From: Porphyrobacter sp. CACIAM 03H1
GTDB taxonomy: Bacteria; Pseudomonadota; Alphaproteobacteria; Sphingomonadales; Sphingomonadaceae
Length of the DNA: 64,000 nucleotides
Reading direction: 5' to 3'
Assembly: GCF_002215495.1 (NCBI RefSeq)
Contig: NZ_CP021378.1
Location: 1,984,764 to 2,048,763, forward strand
Within the stretch, counting starts at the first letter, position 1, and every line of letters starts with the position of its first letter. Under the pieces are notes generated by a model. It was not told where the DNA came from and did not search any database. It saw nothing but the letters and a program-made list of their open reading frames with translations. A program made the translations under genes and the position numbers. Shown piece after piece: positions 1 through 12,617 of the stretch.

Positions 1-3000
1 ACCGGTCCGCGTGTCCGCTCGATCGCCGCGCATCGCGGCTTTGCCGATGCGCTGGTTGCCGGACTGGTGCCCCGCTACCGCGAGGACGGCTTCGGCCTTG
101 CCCGCCTGACCCTGCTGGTCCCTTCGAGCCGTGCCGCGCGGACCCTGTCCGAGGCCTTCATCCGCCATGCGGGCGAGAACGGCATGGGCGGGCTGCTCAT
201 GCCGCGCATGATCGCGGTGGGCGATCTCGATCTCGACGAGAAGCTGGGGCCTGCCCTCGATCCGCTGGGGGCGACCGACATCCCCCCGGCCTGCGATCCG
301 GTGCGCCGCTGGCTGACGCTCGACCGCCTGATTGCCGAGGAGCGCGCGGCCGAGGGTCTCGATGCGCTCCCCGGACGCGCGCGGCTCAATCTCGCGCGCG
401 AGATGGCGCGCACCATCGACCGCCTGCTGGTCGAGGAGAAGACCGTTGCCGACCTGCTGGGCGATGCGGTGCTCGACAGCGTGGCCGAACTGGCCGAACA
501 CTGGAAACGCGCGATCCGCCTGTTCGCGCGGGTCGCCGCCCGCTGGCAGGCGGAACTGGCGCAGCGCGGCGAGGTCGATGCCGCCACACGCCGCAATCTG
601 CTGTTCGACCACGCCGCGCGCCGCTGGAAGGAGGTGCCGCCGCCCCATCCGGTGATCGCTGCCGGGGTGACCAGCGCCGCCCCCGCGCTCGCGCGGCTGC
701 TGCGGGTCGTGGCCGAGCTGCCCGAGGGCGCGGTGGTGCTGCCCGACTGCGATCTTGCGATGGATGACGCCGCGTGGGACGAACTGGGCCTCGCGGGAGC
801 CGCTGCCGAGCCGGGCGGTCCGGTGTTCGGCGCCGCGGACGCGGTGACCCATCCCCAGTATCACCTCAAGCTGTTGCTCAACCGCATGGGCGTGAACCGC
901 GCCGAGGTACAGCCTTGGCACCGCCGGGGGATGACCGCCGCCGAGCCCGCGCGCAGCCGCGCCATCTCGTCGCTATTCCTCCCCCCGCAGGCGAGCCGCG
1001 CCTGGGTCGGGCTCGATGCCGACAGGCGCCGGCTAGACGGGGTGCGGCTGATGACTTGCGCCGCGATCGAGGAGGAGGCTCAGGCGATTGCCCTGCTCGT
1101 GCGGCAGGCGCTCGAACAGCCGGCGAAGCGCATCGCCGTGGTCGCGGCCGACCGCGGCCTTGCGCGACGGGTGGTGCAGCATCTCGAACGCTGGAACATC
1201 GCCGCGGACGATTCCGCAGGTCGTCCGCTGGCGCTGACCCCGGCCGGGCGGCTGTTCGGCCTGCTCGCCGAGATCGCCGCCAAGGGGCCCGATCCCGCCA
1301 GCCTTGTCGCCGCTTTCGGCCATCCGCTGGTGCGCGCATGGGACGACGGCGCGCGGCGTGAATGGCTCACCGGCCTGCGCGTCTTCGACCGCGCCTTGCG
1401 CGGGCCGTCGCCTGCCCCGGGGCTGGAGCCGCTGCGCGAGATCGCGGGCAAGGCAAAGATCGGCGCGTGGTGGGACGAGGCCGAGGCGCTGATCGCTCCA
1501 CTTGCCGACTGGCCGCAGGACATCCCCCTTGCCGAGGCGCTGGCGCGGCTCTCGGCTGCCGCCGAGGCCTTCGCCCGGACCGCGATCTGGGAGCGCGAGG
1601 ACGGGCGCGCGCTCGGCCAGATGGTCGAGGAACTGCGCGGGATGGCGGCCAGCCTCGGAACCATGATCGAGACCGCCGACCTCGCCGGCGTGCTGCGCGA
1701 CCAGATGGAGGCCGTGGCGGTGCGCCCCGGCTACGGCGGGCACCCGCGCGTCGCCATCTACGGCCTGCTCGAGGCGCGCATGGCGCGGGCCGATCTGGTG
1801 ATCTGCGCCGGGCTCAACGAGGGGTCCTGGCCGCAGGCGCCGGGTGCCGACGCGCTGCTGGCACCGGCGATCCTGCGGGCGATGGGCGTGCCGGGCGCGG
1901 AGTTCCGGATCGGGCTCGCCGCGCATGACCTTGCAGGCGCGATGGGCGCGCCGCAGGTGGTGCTCTCGCGCTCCCTGCGCGATGCCGAGGGGCCGACGCT
2001 GCCCTCGCGCTTCCTGCTCAGGGTAGAGGCGCTGCTTGGCGACGACCTCGAGCGCGAGCACCTCGAGTTCACCGTGCCGGCGCTGCTCCCGCATCTCGAC
2101 CGCCAGCGTCCGCCCGCCGATAAGTATCCCCGTCCGGCGCCGGAGCCTTCGGCGGCCCTGCGCGACGTGCCGATCCGCGTGACCGCGCTCGACCGGCTGC
2201 TGGGCGATCCCTACCAGTTCTACGCCCAGGCGATCCTCGGCCTGCGTCAGCTCGATCCGCTCGCCGCCGATCCCTTCAGCGATCCCGCGTTGCGCGGCAC
2301 GCTGGTGCACGACATCCTCGACACATGGCACAAGGCCAAGGCGACAGAGCCCGGCCTCGCGCTCGCGCCCTTTGCCGCGGCGCATTTCGAGAAAAAGCGC
2401 GTCCACCCCCTGTTCCGCGCGCTGTGGCAACCGCGACTGATCTCCGCGATGGAACGCTTCGAGCGGATGATCGCCGATGATGCTGCCGAACAGGGGCGCG
2501 AGGTGCTGGCCACCGAGATCGACGGCGAGATGACGTTCGACGGCGTGCGCATCATCGGCCGCGCCGACCGGATCGACCGGCTCGCCGACGGCAGCCTCGC
2601 GATCGTCGATTACAAGACCGGCGCCCCGCCGTCCAAGACGCAGGTGACCGCCGGCTATGCGCTGCAACTCGGGCTGCTGGGGCTGATCGCGCAGGAGGGT
2701 CGGTTTTCGAACAAAAAGACAGGCCAGGTGGTGACGGGCGAGGCGACCCGTTTCGAATACTGGTCGCTCGGCAAGGCGAGGAAGGAAGAGGGCTTCGGCT
2801 TTCGCGAGACGCCGATGCGGATCGATAAGGCCCGGACCGGCATAGAGCCCGGGGACTATCTCCCCTTCCATGCCGACAAGCTGGCGCTGGCGATCTCCCG
2901 CTTCATCAGGGGCACCGATCCCTTCACCGCGCGCGAAAACCCCGATTACAAGGGCTACAACGAATACGACCAGTTGATGCGGCTCGAGGAATGGCTGGTG

Positions 3001-3045
3001 CGCATGAGCGGACCTGACAGCAGCACTGGCGGAGGCGCAGCATGA
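1..3045 (+). CDS. addB: AddB, double-strand break repair nuclease/helicase-like subunit (5' end outside window)
   Basis: AddB is the nuclease-bearing partner of AddA. Together they resect double-strand breaks for RecA loading. The frame is open from base 1, where it reads VRSIAAHRGFADALVAGL before the first internal start, so the true start lies upstream. The protein resembles an inactivated helicase followed by a C-terminal PD-(D/E)XK nuclease domain: GRADRIDRL then IVDYKTG near 2560-2625 fit the conserved D and DYK residues. Its stop overlaps the addA start (ATGA at 3042), so the two are probably translationally coupled. The family call is firm; only the N-terminus is missing. Confidence 0.93.
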   Translation, partial: TGPRVRSIAAHRGFADALVAGLVPRYREDGFGLARLTLLVPSSRAARTLSEAFIRHAGENGMGGLLMPRMIAVGDLDLDEKLGPALDPLGATDIPPACDPVRRWLTLDRLIAEERAAEGLDALPGRARLNLAREMARTIDRLLVEEKTVADLLGDAVLDSVAELAEHWKRAIRLFARVAARWQAELAQRGEVDAATRRNLLFDHAARRWKEVPPPHPVIAAGVTSAAPALARLLRVVAELPEGAVVLPDCDLAMDDAAWDELGLAGAAAEPGGPVFGAADAVTHPQYHLKLLLNRMGVNRAEVQPWHRRGMTAAEPARSRAISSLFLPPQASRAWVGLDADRRRLDGVRLMTCAAIEEEAQAIALLVRQALEQPAKRIAVVAADRGLARRVVQHLERWNIAADDSAGRPLALTPAGRLFGLLAEIAAKGPDPASLVAAFGHPLVRAWDDGARREWLTGLRVFDRALRGPSPAPGLEPLREIAGKAKIGAWWDEAEALIAPLADWPQDIPLAEALARLSAAAEAFARTAIWEREDGRALGQMVEELRGMAASLGTMIETADLAGVLRDQMEAVAVRPGYGGHPRVAIYGLLEARMARADLVICAGLNEGSWPQAPGADALLAPAILRAMGVPGAEFRIGLAAHDLAGAMGAPQVVLSRSLRDAEGPTLPSRFLLRVEALLGDDLEREHLEFTVPALLPHLDRQRPPADKYPRPAPEPSAALRDVPIRVTALDRLLGDPYQFYAQAILGLRQLDPLAADPFSDPALRGTLVHDILDTWHKAKATEPGLALAPFAAAHFEKKRVHPLFRALWQPRLISAMERFERMIADDAAEQGREVLATEIDGEMTFDGVRIIGRADRIDRLADGSLAIVDYKTGAPPSKTQVTAGYALQLGLLGLIAQEGRFSNKKTGQVVTGEATRFEYWSLGKARKEEGFGFRETPMRIDKARTGIEPGDYLPFHADKLALAISRFIRGTDPFTARENPDYKGYNEYDQLMRLEEWLVRMSGPDSSTGGGAA

Positions 3046-6000
3046 GCGGCGGGGGCGGTCTCGTTTTTCCTTTGGCGGGCAACCAGCTGCTTGCGGCGGA
3101 CCCGGAAGACAACGTCTGGCTCTCCGCCTCTGCGGGGACGGGCAAGACGCAGGTGCTCTCCGCCCGCGTGCTCAGGCTGCTGCTGCGCGAGGATGTGGCG
3201 CCATCGCAGATCCTTTGCCTCACCTTCACCAAGGCGGGCGCGGCGGAGATGGCGAACCGCATCAACGCGGTGCTGGCGCGCTGGGTGCGGCTGCCCGAGA
3301 CAAAGCTGTTCGAGGAGCTCGGCCATCTCGGCGCGCCGAACGATCCGGCGACCCGCGAGCGCGCCCGCAGCCTCTTCGCGAGCGTGCTAGACTGCCCCGG
3401 CGGGGGGCTCAGGATCGACACCATCCATGCCTTCGCGCAGTTCCTGATCGGCAATTTCCCCGAGGAGGCGGGCCTTGCCCCCGGCACGCGGGTAATGGAC
3501 GATCGCAGCCGCGAACTGCTCGCCCGCGAGGTGCTGACCGACCTCGTCGAGGAGGCCGAGCGGACGCATGACGTGGCGGTGCTGGATGGGATCCGGCTGT
3601 TTACCACCCGCAAGGATCCCTCCGCGTTGCATGGGTGGCTGATGCGCGCTGCCGACGCCCAGGACCTGTGGAAAGGCCCGGGCAGCTGGCAATCGCCGAT
3701 GATTGCGCGGGTGCGCCAGACGCTCGGGATGCCGGCGGATGCGGGCGAGGAATGGGCAAGCGAGGTGCTCCATCGCGATCTGTTTCCTGACGATATCCTG
3801 CTGGCGCTGCTACCCGCGCTCGAGGGCTGGAAGGCCAAGACCGGCCAGGAGGCGGCCGCCTTCGTGCGCCACTGGCTGTCGCTCGATCTCCCGGCGCGGG
3901 TGGGGGAGGCATCGCGCTTTCGCGAGACGCTGCTCAAGAAAGACGGCGAGCCGCGCAAGATGGAGGGTGCGGCCAAGCTCGATCCGCTCTTCACCCGCCG
4001 GCAGGAGGACATCGCCGAGGCTTTGCGCGAATACGAGGATCGCCGCGCGCTCGTCGCCTGCGCCGACATCGTCGCATCCGCGCTCGAGATCGGCCGCGCC
4101 TTCGCGCTCCGCTGGGAGACGAGGAAGGCCCGCGAGGGCCTGCTCGAATTCGGCGACCTGATCCGCAAGGCCGCAAGCCTGCTCGGCGAGGCCGAGGCCG
4201 CCGACTGGATCCGCTACAAGCTCGACCGCCATTTCGACCACATCCTCATCGACGAGGCGCAGGACACCAACCAGAGCCAGTGGGACATCGTCGAGGCGCT
4301 GATCGACGACTTCTTCTCGGGCGAAGGCGCGCGCGGGGACAAGCTGCGCACGATCTTCACCGTGGGCGATTACAAGCAGGCGATCTTCGGCTTCCAGGGC
4401 ACCAGCCCGGAGAACTTCGCCCGCGCCAAGAGCCGCGTCCACGCCCGCATCACCGCCGCGCGCGAGGGGATCGCCGCAGGTCGGGTCAACCGCCGTGCGC
4501 CGGGCTGGCAGGATCTCGATCTCGGCCAGTCGTTCCGCACTGCCGACATCGTTCTCGGGTTCGTCAACCGCATGATCGACCTGCTGGGTTTCCCCGCCTT
4601 CGGGCTAGACCGCGCGCCTGCGCCCCATGTCGGGGCCGAGCGGCCCGGACTCGTCACCCTGTGGCCGCCGGTCGTGCCCGAGAAGGCCGAAAGCGAGGCA
4701 GAAGACGACGAGGCCGAGGAGGCTGGCGAGCGCGACTGGCTGCCGCGCCACGACACGCTGCTTGCCGAACGCATCGCCGAACAGGTGCGCCGCTGGGTCA
4801 GCCTCGAGGATCCCTTCGTCCTCGCCAAGGGTACGCACCGCTATGCCCGGGCGGGGGACATCATGGTGCTGGTCCGCCAGAGGAAGGAGCTCGCCGCCCA
4901 GATCGTCGCCAAGCTCTATGCCAAGGGCGTGCCGGTCGCGGGGGTCGACCGGCTGCGACTGGGCGCGCCGCTGGCGGTGCGCGATGTGCTCGCCGCGCTG
5001 CGCTTCGCCGCGCAGCCGCAGGACGACCTCAGCCTTGCCTCCCTGCTCGCCTCGCCGCTGATCGGATGGACTCAGGACGATATTCTCGCCCATGTCCCGC
5101 GCCCGGAGAAGGTGCGGCTGTGGGATCACCTGCGCCGCAAGGATGCGCCGCCGGAGGTTGCCGCCACGGCCGAGAGGCTGCGCGATCTGCTCCGCCGCGC
5201 CGATTACCAGACCCCGCAGGCGCTGATCGCCTGGCTGCTGACCGGCCCGTGGCAGGGCCGCGCGCGGCTGGTCGAGCGGCTGGGGGCCGAGGCCAATGAT
5301 CCGCTCGACGAGCTGATCAACGCCGCCTTCTCCTACGAGGCCGAACACTGGCCGAGCCTTGCGGGCTTCATCGCCTGGTTCGATGCCGGGACGGGCGATC
5401 TCAAGCGCGATTCCGGCGGCGGGGGCGGGCAGGTGCGGGTGATGACGGTGCACGGCTCCAAGGGCCTTCAGGCGCCGATCGTGATCCTCGCCGATGCGAC
5501 CGGCGCCCCCGGCGATCCGGGCGATCTTTCGCTGGAGGACGATCCCTTCGGCCTCGCGGGCGACCGCAAGCGCGAGGTGCCGCTCCCGCCGCTGGGCAAG
5601 GAGGAGCGCAAGGGCCGCATCGCCGAGGCCGAGGAGGCGAAGAAGGCCGCCGCGCTGCAGGAACACTGGCGGCTGCTCTACGTCGCCCTGACCCGAGCCG
5701 AGGAGGCCCTCTTCATCGGCGGATCGCTCAACAAGAACGAGGCAAAGAAGGGCGTCCCCCACGAGGACAGCTGGTATGCCCGCCTCGCGCCGCTGTTCGT
5801 GGGCGAGGAGCTGTCCGATCCGGTCTGGCACTGGCGCCAGGAATGGGGTGAGCGTGCCGGCCCGCTGGTGCCCGACGCCGACGCCGCGCCGCAGCCCGCG
5901 CAGGCGATTTCGCTCCCGGGCTGGGTGACCACCCCGATCGGCCCCGAGCCACGCCCGCCGCGCCCGCTGGCGCCGTCGTCGGCGGGCGAGGACACGGCCG

Positions 6001-6572
6001 CCGCGCCGCCGCTCCCGCCCGAGGCTGCGCGCGATGCCGCAAGGCGCGGGAGCCTGATCCACGCGCTGCTCGAACGCCTGCCCGATGTCCCTGCGCATGG
6101 GCGGGCTGAGGCGGCGCGCGCGTGGCTGGCACGGCAGGCGTCCGACCTTGAAGAATCCGCGCGCGAGGAGATGCTGGCCGCTGCCCTCGGCGTGCTCGAC
6201 CATCCCGATTTTGCCGTGCTGTTCTCTCCCGGGGCGCTCGCCGAGGTGCCGCTGGCTGCAACGGTGGACGGAGTGGTGGTCGCCGGCACCGCAGATCGCC
6301 TGCTGATCGGGGAGACCTCCATCACCGTGGTCGATTTCAAGACCACCCGCCGCCCGCCTGGCAGTGCCGAGGAAATCCCGCTTTCGACCCTGCGGCAGAT
6401 GGCCGCCTATGTCGCCGCGCTGGAGGCGATCCATCCGGGCCGCACGGTGCGGGCAGGGGTGCTCTACACCCACGCTCCGGTGCTGTTCGAAATCGCGCCC
6501 GAGGTGATCGCGGCGCACAAGCACGCCTTGCAGACCCCGCAGCAATCCTTGCCGCTGCCCGATATTGAGTGA
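3042..6572 (+). CDS. addA: AddA, double-strand break repair helicase-nuclease
   Basis: AddA is a UvrD-like superfamily 1 3'-5' helicase with a C-terminal nuclease domain, acting with AddB on DNA ends. Seen in the 1176-residue product: Walker A (SAGTGKTQV, around residue 30), Walker B with DEAQDT near residue 407, the helicase motif VMTVHGSKGLQ, and a RecB-type nuclease motif near the end (GTADRLLI then VVDFKTT). The length is normal for alphaproteobacterial AddA. The start is fixed by the ATGA overlap with addB. trxA follows after about 65 bases and may share the transcript. Confidence 0.95.
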   Translation: MSGGGGLVFPLAGNQLLAADPEDNVWLSASAGTGKTQVLSARVLRLLLREDVAPSQILCLTFTKAGAAEMANRINAVLARWVRLPETKLFEELGHLGAPNDPATRERARSLFASVLDCPGGGLRIDTIHAFAQFLIGNFPEEAGLAPGTRVMDDRSRELLAREVLTDLVEEAERTHDVAVLDGIRLFTTRKDPSALHGWLMRAADAQDLWKGPGSWQSPMIARVRQTLGMPADAGEEWASEVLHRDLFPDDILLALLPALEGWKAKTGQEAAAFVRHWLSLDLPARVGEASRFRETLLKKDGEPRKMEGAAKLDPLFTRRQEDIAEALREYEDRRALVACADIVASALEIGRAFALRWETRKAREGLLEFGDLIRKAASLLGEAEAADWIRYKLDRHFDHILIDEAQDTNQSQWDIVEALIDDFFSGEGARGDKLRTIFTVGDYKQAIFGFQGTSPENFARAKSRVHARITAAREGIAAGRVNRRAPGWQDLDLGQSFRTADIVLGFVNRMIDLLGFPAFGLDRAPAPHVGAERPGLVTLWPPVVPEKAESEAEDDEAEEAGERDWLPRHDTLLAERIAEQVRRWVSLEDPFVLAKGTHRYARAGDIMVLVRQRKELAAQIVAKLYAKGVPVAGVDRLRLGAPLAVRDVLAALRFAAQPQDDLSLASLLASPLIGWTQDDILAHVPRPEKVRLWDHLRRKDAPPEVAATAERLRDLLRRADYQTPQALIAWLLTGPWQGRARLVERLGAEANDPLDELINAAFSYEAEHWPSLAGFIAWFDAGTGDLKRDSGGGGGQVRVMTVHGSKGLQAPIVILADATGAPGDPGDLSLEDDPFGLAGDRKREVPLPPLGKEERKGRIAEAEEAKKAAALQEHWRLLYVALTRAEEALFIGGSLNKNEAKKGVPHEDSWYARLAPLFVGEELSDPVWHWRQEWGERAGPLVPDADAAPQPAQAISLPGWVTTPIGPEPRPPRPLAPSSAGEDTAAAPPLPPEAARDAARRGSLIHALLERLPDVPAHGRAEAARAWLARQASDLEESAREEMLAAALGVLDHPDFAVLFSPGALAEVPLAATVDGVVVAGTADRLLIGETSITVVDFKTTRRPPGSAEEIPLSTLRQMAAYVAALEAIHPGRTVRAGVLYTHAPVLFEIAPEVIAAHKHALQTPQQSLPLPDIE

Positions 6573-6640
6573 AAAGCCGCGCTCACTAGATTGCATTTCC
6601 GTGACCGGCGCTCCTATGCTCCGGCAAAAGGAGACAGATG

Positions 6641-6961
6641 ATGGCGACCGTCAACGTGACCGATGCGAGCTTCAAGGCCGACGTGCTGGACAGCGACACC
6701 CCCGTGCTGGTGGATTTCTGGGCGGATTGGTGCGGCCCCTGCAAGATGATCGCACCCGCGCTTGAGGAAATCAGCGACGAGCTCGCCGGCAAGGTCGTGA
6801 TCGCCAAGATGGACATCATGGAGAACACCGACACGCCGACGGCCATCGGCGTGCAGTCGATCCCGCTGATGGTGCTCTACAAGAACGGCCAGCCCGTCGC
6901 CCAGAAGCTCGGCGCCGCGCCCAAGGGCGCGCTCAAGGCCTGGCTCGAAAGCGAGCTCTGA
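6641..6961 (+). CDS. trxA: Thioredoxin
   Basis: This small cytosolic disulfide reductase transfers electrons from thioredoxin reductase to target proteins. The redox centre WCGPCK is intact and the cis-proline context (SIPLM) is present, in a single-domain protein of about 106 residues. Two adjacent ATG codons (6638 and 6641) follow AAGGAG at 6628-6633. The second gives the better 7-base spacing and is chosen here. trxA next to addA is a common order in sphingomonads. A strong hairpin terminator follows. Confidence 0.96.
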   Translation: MATVNVTDASFKADVLDSDTPVLVDFWADWCGPCKMIAPALEEISDELAGKVVIAKMDIMENTDTPTAIGVQSIPLMVLYKNGQPVAQKLGAAPKGALKAWLESEL

Positions 6962-6967
6962 GTTCGA

Positions 6968-6994
6968 GGGGCGCCGTATTGGCGCCCCCTTCTT
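6968..6994 (+). terminator. Intrinsic terminator after trxA
   Basis: GGGGCGCC (6968-6975), the loop GTATT, and GGCGCCCC (6981-6988) form a perfect 8-bp GC stem followed by a pyrimidine-rich CTTCTTC tail. The pseudogene downstream on the minus strand converges on it, so it may serve both directions, although the U-tract is imperfect. Confidence 0.7.
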
Positions 6995-7006
6995 CACCGG
7001 CAGTAA

Positions 7007-7242
7007 TCATGGCGTTCGGCCCCGTCGAAACCGGCCCGATGCGAGGCAACACCGCCTGAAAGCACTTGCCCGAGCCGCAGGGGCAGAGGTCTTTGCGGCC
7101 GAGTTTCTCGACCAGTTCCTTGTCGCCATGGACAAAGCGCAGGCCGCGCTTGACGCGTGTCTCGCTGGGGAAGCCCTTACGCCGCTTGGACGTTCGCTCG
7201 AAAGCAGGGCAGGTCGGCAGGGTTGTTGGTCTTGCATGCCAT
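7007..7242 (-). pseudogene. SEC-C motif small protein, broken by two frameshifts
   Basis: A start (ATG at 7242) with a strong AGGAGG five bases upstream opens [12 protein letters not shown]. After one extra base the frame continues as [17 protein letters not shown] and, further on, [13 protein letters not shown]. After a second extra base it ends [12 protein letters not shown] and stops at 7007. Reassembled across the shifts, this is a typical short SEC-C (CPCGSGK..F.RCC) zinc-binding protein of unknown function. Both apparent insertions adjoin the same string TGCTTTC. Either the gene is decayed or these are assembly errors; the sequence alone cannot decide. Confidence 0.7.
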
Positions 7243-7314
7243 GGCGGCCTCCTGTCGTTGCACCCCTGGTGCGGGGCGCGCCGCTGTTATCAGCTGTGGC
7301 GGTGTAATGTAAGG

Positions 7315-8109
7315 TCAGCCCAGCACCCGCGCGACGAACTCGTCCCAGATCGCCGGATTTGACGCGCCCACCAGCCCGGGCGCGTCATGCTGGTCGACGC
7401 GGTAGGCGCTGCCGTCGAGCCGCGCCGCCTTGCCGCCCGCCTCGTTCAGCCACAGCACGCCCGCCGCGTGGTCCCATGCGAGGGTGCGCTTGAAGCTGGA
7501 GATGTCGTTTTCCCCCAGGGCAAGGCGCGGATACTGCTCGGCTGCGCAGCGGGGAATGTCGACGAGGGTATAGTGGGGCGCGAGCTTCGCATCGACCATT
7601 GCGGATTGCTCGGGGGTTAGGAAGATGCGGCTGACGGCGGTGACGGGCGGTGTTTGCCCGGTGGTGCGGGCCGTGATGCGCGTCCCGTTCACGAAAGCCC
7701 CTTCGCCGCGACGGGCATGGCAGAAGCGGTCCTTCACCGGATCGTAGATCCACCCTGCGACAGCCTCTCCCGCGTCGGCAAGCGCGACGATGATGCCGAA
7801 AGGCTCCTTGCCCTCGGCGAAGTTCGCTGTGCCGTCGAGCGGATCGATGATCCAGCACTGGCCGGAGAGGTGATCGAGCACGCCCTTGTCGGCGTGCACT
7901 GCCTCCTCGCCGACGACGGCAACGCCGGGGGCGAGCTTCGTCAGCGCCTCGGTGAGAAAGGCCTCCACCTCGCGGTCGACCACGGTGACGGGATCGTCCG
8001 CTCCCTTCATCTCGACTTCGCCCGCAGCCAGATTGCGGAAGCGCGGCAGCATCGAACGCTGCGCGGCAAAGCGCATCAGATCGCGGATTTCGTCGTCGAG
8101 CGCGCTCAA
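7315..8109 (-). CDS. Inositol monophosphatase family protein (histidinol-phosphatase/CysQ-like)
   Basis: This is a Mg2+-dependent phosphatase of the IMPase superfamily. Metal-binding motifs are clear: DDPVTVVDRE, VGEEA, IIDPLDGTANFAEG, and WDHAAG near the C-terminus. The frame is open upstream to 8163 inside argJ, but a TTG at 8109 overlapping the argJ stop (TTGA) gives the N-terminus LSALDDEIRDLM, which fits family alignments and suggests coupled translation; that start is chosen. The substrate could be histidinol phosphate, PAP or inositol phosphate. Neighbouring argJ hints at amino-acid metabolism but does not settle it. Confidence 0.85.
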   Translation of the reverse strand: MSALDDEIRDLMRFAAQRSMLPRFRNLAAGEVEMKGADDPVTVVDREVEAFLTEALTKLAPGVAVVGEEAVHADKGVLDHLSGQCWIIDPLDGTANFAEGKEPFGIIVALADAGEAVAGWIYDPVKDRFCHARRGEGAFVNGTRITARTTGQTPPVTAVSRIFLTPEQSAMVDAKLAPHYTLVDIPRCAAEQYPRLALGENDISSFKRTLAWDHAAGVLWLNEAGGKAARLDGSAYRVDQHDAPGLVGASNPAIWDEFVARVLG

Positions 8110-9332
8110 GACCGGTAATCCGCGTTGATCGCGATGTAGCCATGGGTAAGGTCGCAGGTCCACACCGTGGCGCGGCCTTCGCCGAGCCCGAGGTCGACGG
8201 CGATGTCGATTTCCTCGCCCTTGAGGTGCGCGGCCACAGGCGCCTCGTCGTAGTCCTCGACCGGCACGCCGTCACGCGCCGCCCACACGCCGCCGAAGGC
8301 GATCGAGAGCCGGTCGCGGTCGGCCGGTTCGCCCGCCTTGCCCACCGCCATCACGACGCGGCCCCAGTTGGCGTCCTCGCCGGCGATGGCGGTCTTGACC
8401 AACGGCGAGTTGGCGACGGCAAGGCCGATGCGGCGGGCGCTTGCGTCACTGGCCGCGCCCGACACGCGGATGGTGACGAACTTGCGCGCGCCTTCCCCGT
8501 CGCGCACCACCAATTGCGCGAGTTCGCGGCACACGTCCGCGAGCGCGGCGGCGAAAGCATCCGCGCCCGGACTGTCCCAGCCCTCTATCCGCGCATTCCC
8601 CGCCTTGCCCGTCGCGAAGACCATCACCGTGTCGCTGGTCGATGTGTCGCCGTCGACGGTGATGCAGGAAAAGGTCTGGTCATTGGCACGCTCCAGCGCC
8701 TCCTGGAGAAAGGCCGGGGCGACGTCGGCATCGGTGAAGACATAGCCGAGCATGGTCGCCATGTCGGGGGCGATCATGCCGGAACCCTTGATGATCCCGG
8801 CAAGCTCGACCCGGACCGGGCCGATCATGGCACTGGCACCCGCGCCCTTGGCGAAGGTGTCGGTGGTGCCGATCGCGTTCGCCGCATCCTCCCATCCGCA
8901 GGCCGGGGCCTCGAGCGCGGCGGCGATCCCGGCCTGCGCCTTGTCGACCGGCAGCGGCACGCCGATCACGCCGGTCGAGGAGACGAACACCTCGTCGAGC
9001 GTGCAGCCCAGCGCCTCGGAGACCTGTGCCCGGATCGCCTCGACAGCGGCGCGGCCGCGCCAGCCGGTGAAGGCGTTCGAGTTGCCGGCATTGACGATCA
9101 GCGCCCGCGCGCGCCCGAGCTTCACTGCCTCGCGTCCGAGTTCGACCTCGGAAGAAGCGCAGGCGCTTTTGGTGAACACGCCTGCGGCGCTCGTGCCCTC
9201 GGCGAGTTCGGCGAAGGTCAGGTCGCAGCGGTCCCATGTCTTGTAGCGCGCCCGGGCCACGCGCAGCGTCACGCCAGCAATCGCGGGCAGGGGGGGGAAG
9301 GGGCGGGCGAGCGGGGAACGGTCGATCTGCAT
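8106..9332 (-). CDS. argJ: ArgJ, glutamate N-acetyltransferase / amino-acid acetyltransferase
   Basis: ArgJ recycles the acetyl group from N-acetylornithine to glutamate in arginine biosynthesis. The diagnostic autocleavage segment GSGMIAPDMATMLGYV is present; cleavage before its threonine yields the alpha and beta chains. Substrate-binding FVSSTGVIG and the C-terminal DLTHGYIAINADYRS are also present. The length of 408 residues is standard. The gene is the first of a two-gene minus-strand unit with the IMPase-family gene, whose start overlaps this stop. Confidence 0.96.
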   Translation of the reverse strand: MQIDRSPLARPFPPLPAIAGVTLRVARARYKTWDRCDLTFAELAEGTSAAGVFTKSACASSEVELGREAVKLGRARALIVNAGNSNAFTGWRGRAAVEAIRAQVSEALGCTLDEVFVSSTGVIGVPLPVDKAQAGIAAALEAPACGWEDAANAIGTTDTFAKGAGASAMIGPVRVELAGIIKGSGMIAPDMATMLGYVFTDADVAPAFLQEALERANDQTFSCITVDGDTSTSDTVMVFATGKAGNARIEGWDSPGADAFAAALADVCRELAQLVVRDGEGARKFVTIRVSGAASDASARRIGLAVANSPLVKTAIAGEDANWGRVVMAVGKAGEPADRDRLSIAFGGVWAARDGVPVEDYDEAPVAAHLKGEEIDIAVDLGLGEGRATVWTCDLTHGYIAINADYRS

Positions 9333-9415
9333 GGGTGTGGCCTCTAGGCCCGGGGCGCGGCGCAGTAAATCCGCGAAACCCGGTGGACGAAACGCGACCC
9401 ATTCTCTATCTGCAC

Positions 9416-9709
9416 ATGACCATGACCCGGCGTCTCCTAGCCCTGCTGGCCCTGCTTACCGGCCTTGTCGCGATCGGCGGCACGGCCCAAGCGTCGGCGG
9501 CGTCGTCGCTGGCCGAGGCGCTGGCGTGCTCGTCCAGCGTTGCCGCCGCAAGCGGCACGGAGCACATGGCGGGCGAAAGCGTGGCGGTCCAGCCCGCGCC
9601 CGCAACGATCATCGCCACCCGCGCGGCAGAGGCTGCCTGCCCGCCGCCGGCGGAGCCCGAGGCGCTGCGCCTGCCGGTGCTGATGGGGATCGAACGCGCC
9701 TACGAATAG
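9416..9709 (+). CDS. Small secreted protein of unknown function
   Basis: I do not recognise a family. The product is about 97 residues. It starts with a clear Sec signal peptide (MTMTRRLLALLALLTGLVA, then an alanine-rich cleavage region ending near TAQAS), followed by a low-complexity Ala/Pro/Cys mature part with cysteines around residues 38 and 75. The start at 9416 was chosen because it places the charged residues before the hydrophobic core; an in-frame ATG at 9422 is possible. It is divergent from argJ and upstream of secA, but separately spaced. Confidence 0.55.
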   Translation: MTMTRRLLALLALLTGLVAIGGTAQASAASSLAEALACSSSVAAASGTEHMAGESVAVQPAPATIIATRAAEAACPPPAEPEALRLPVLMGIERAYE

Positions 9710-9835
9710 GCGCGCCCGAGCTTTCCCCCCGTGCTTTCCGCGCGCGTCGGACCCGCCGAGCCCGCGCGCGCCACCCTCCATAACCCGCTAGAGGCCCGCC
9801 CGCCGGGCTGCCGTGCGCATTAAAGGTTTGCCTTC

Positions 9836-12598
<2,763 letters not shown>

Positions 12599-12617
12599 CG
12601 CCTGAGAGCGGGGGGCA

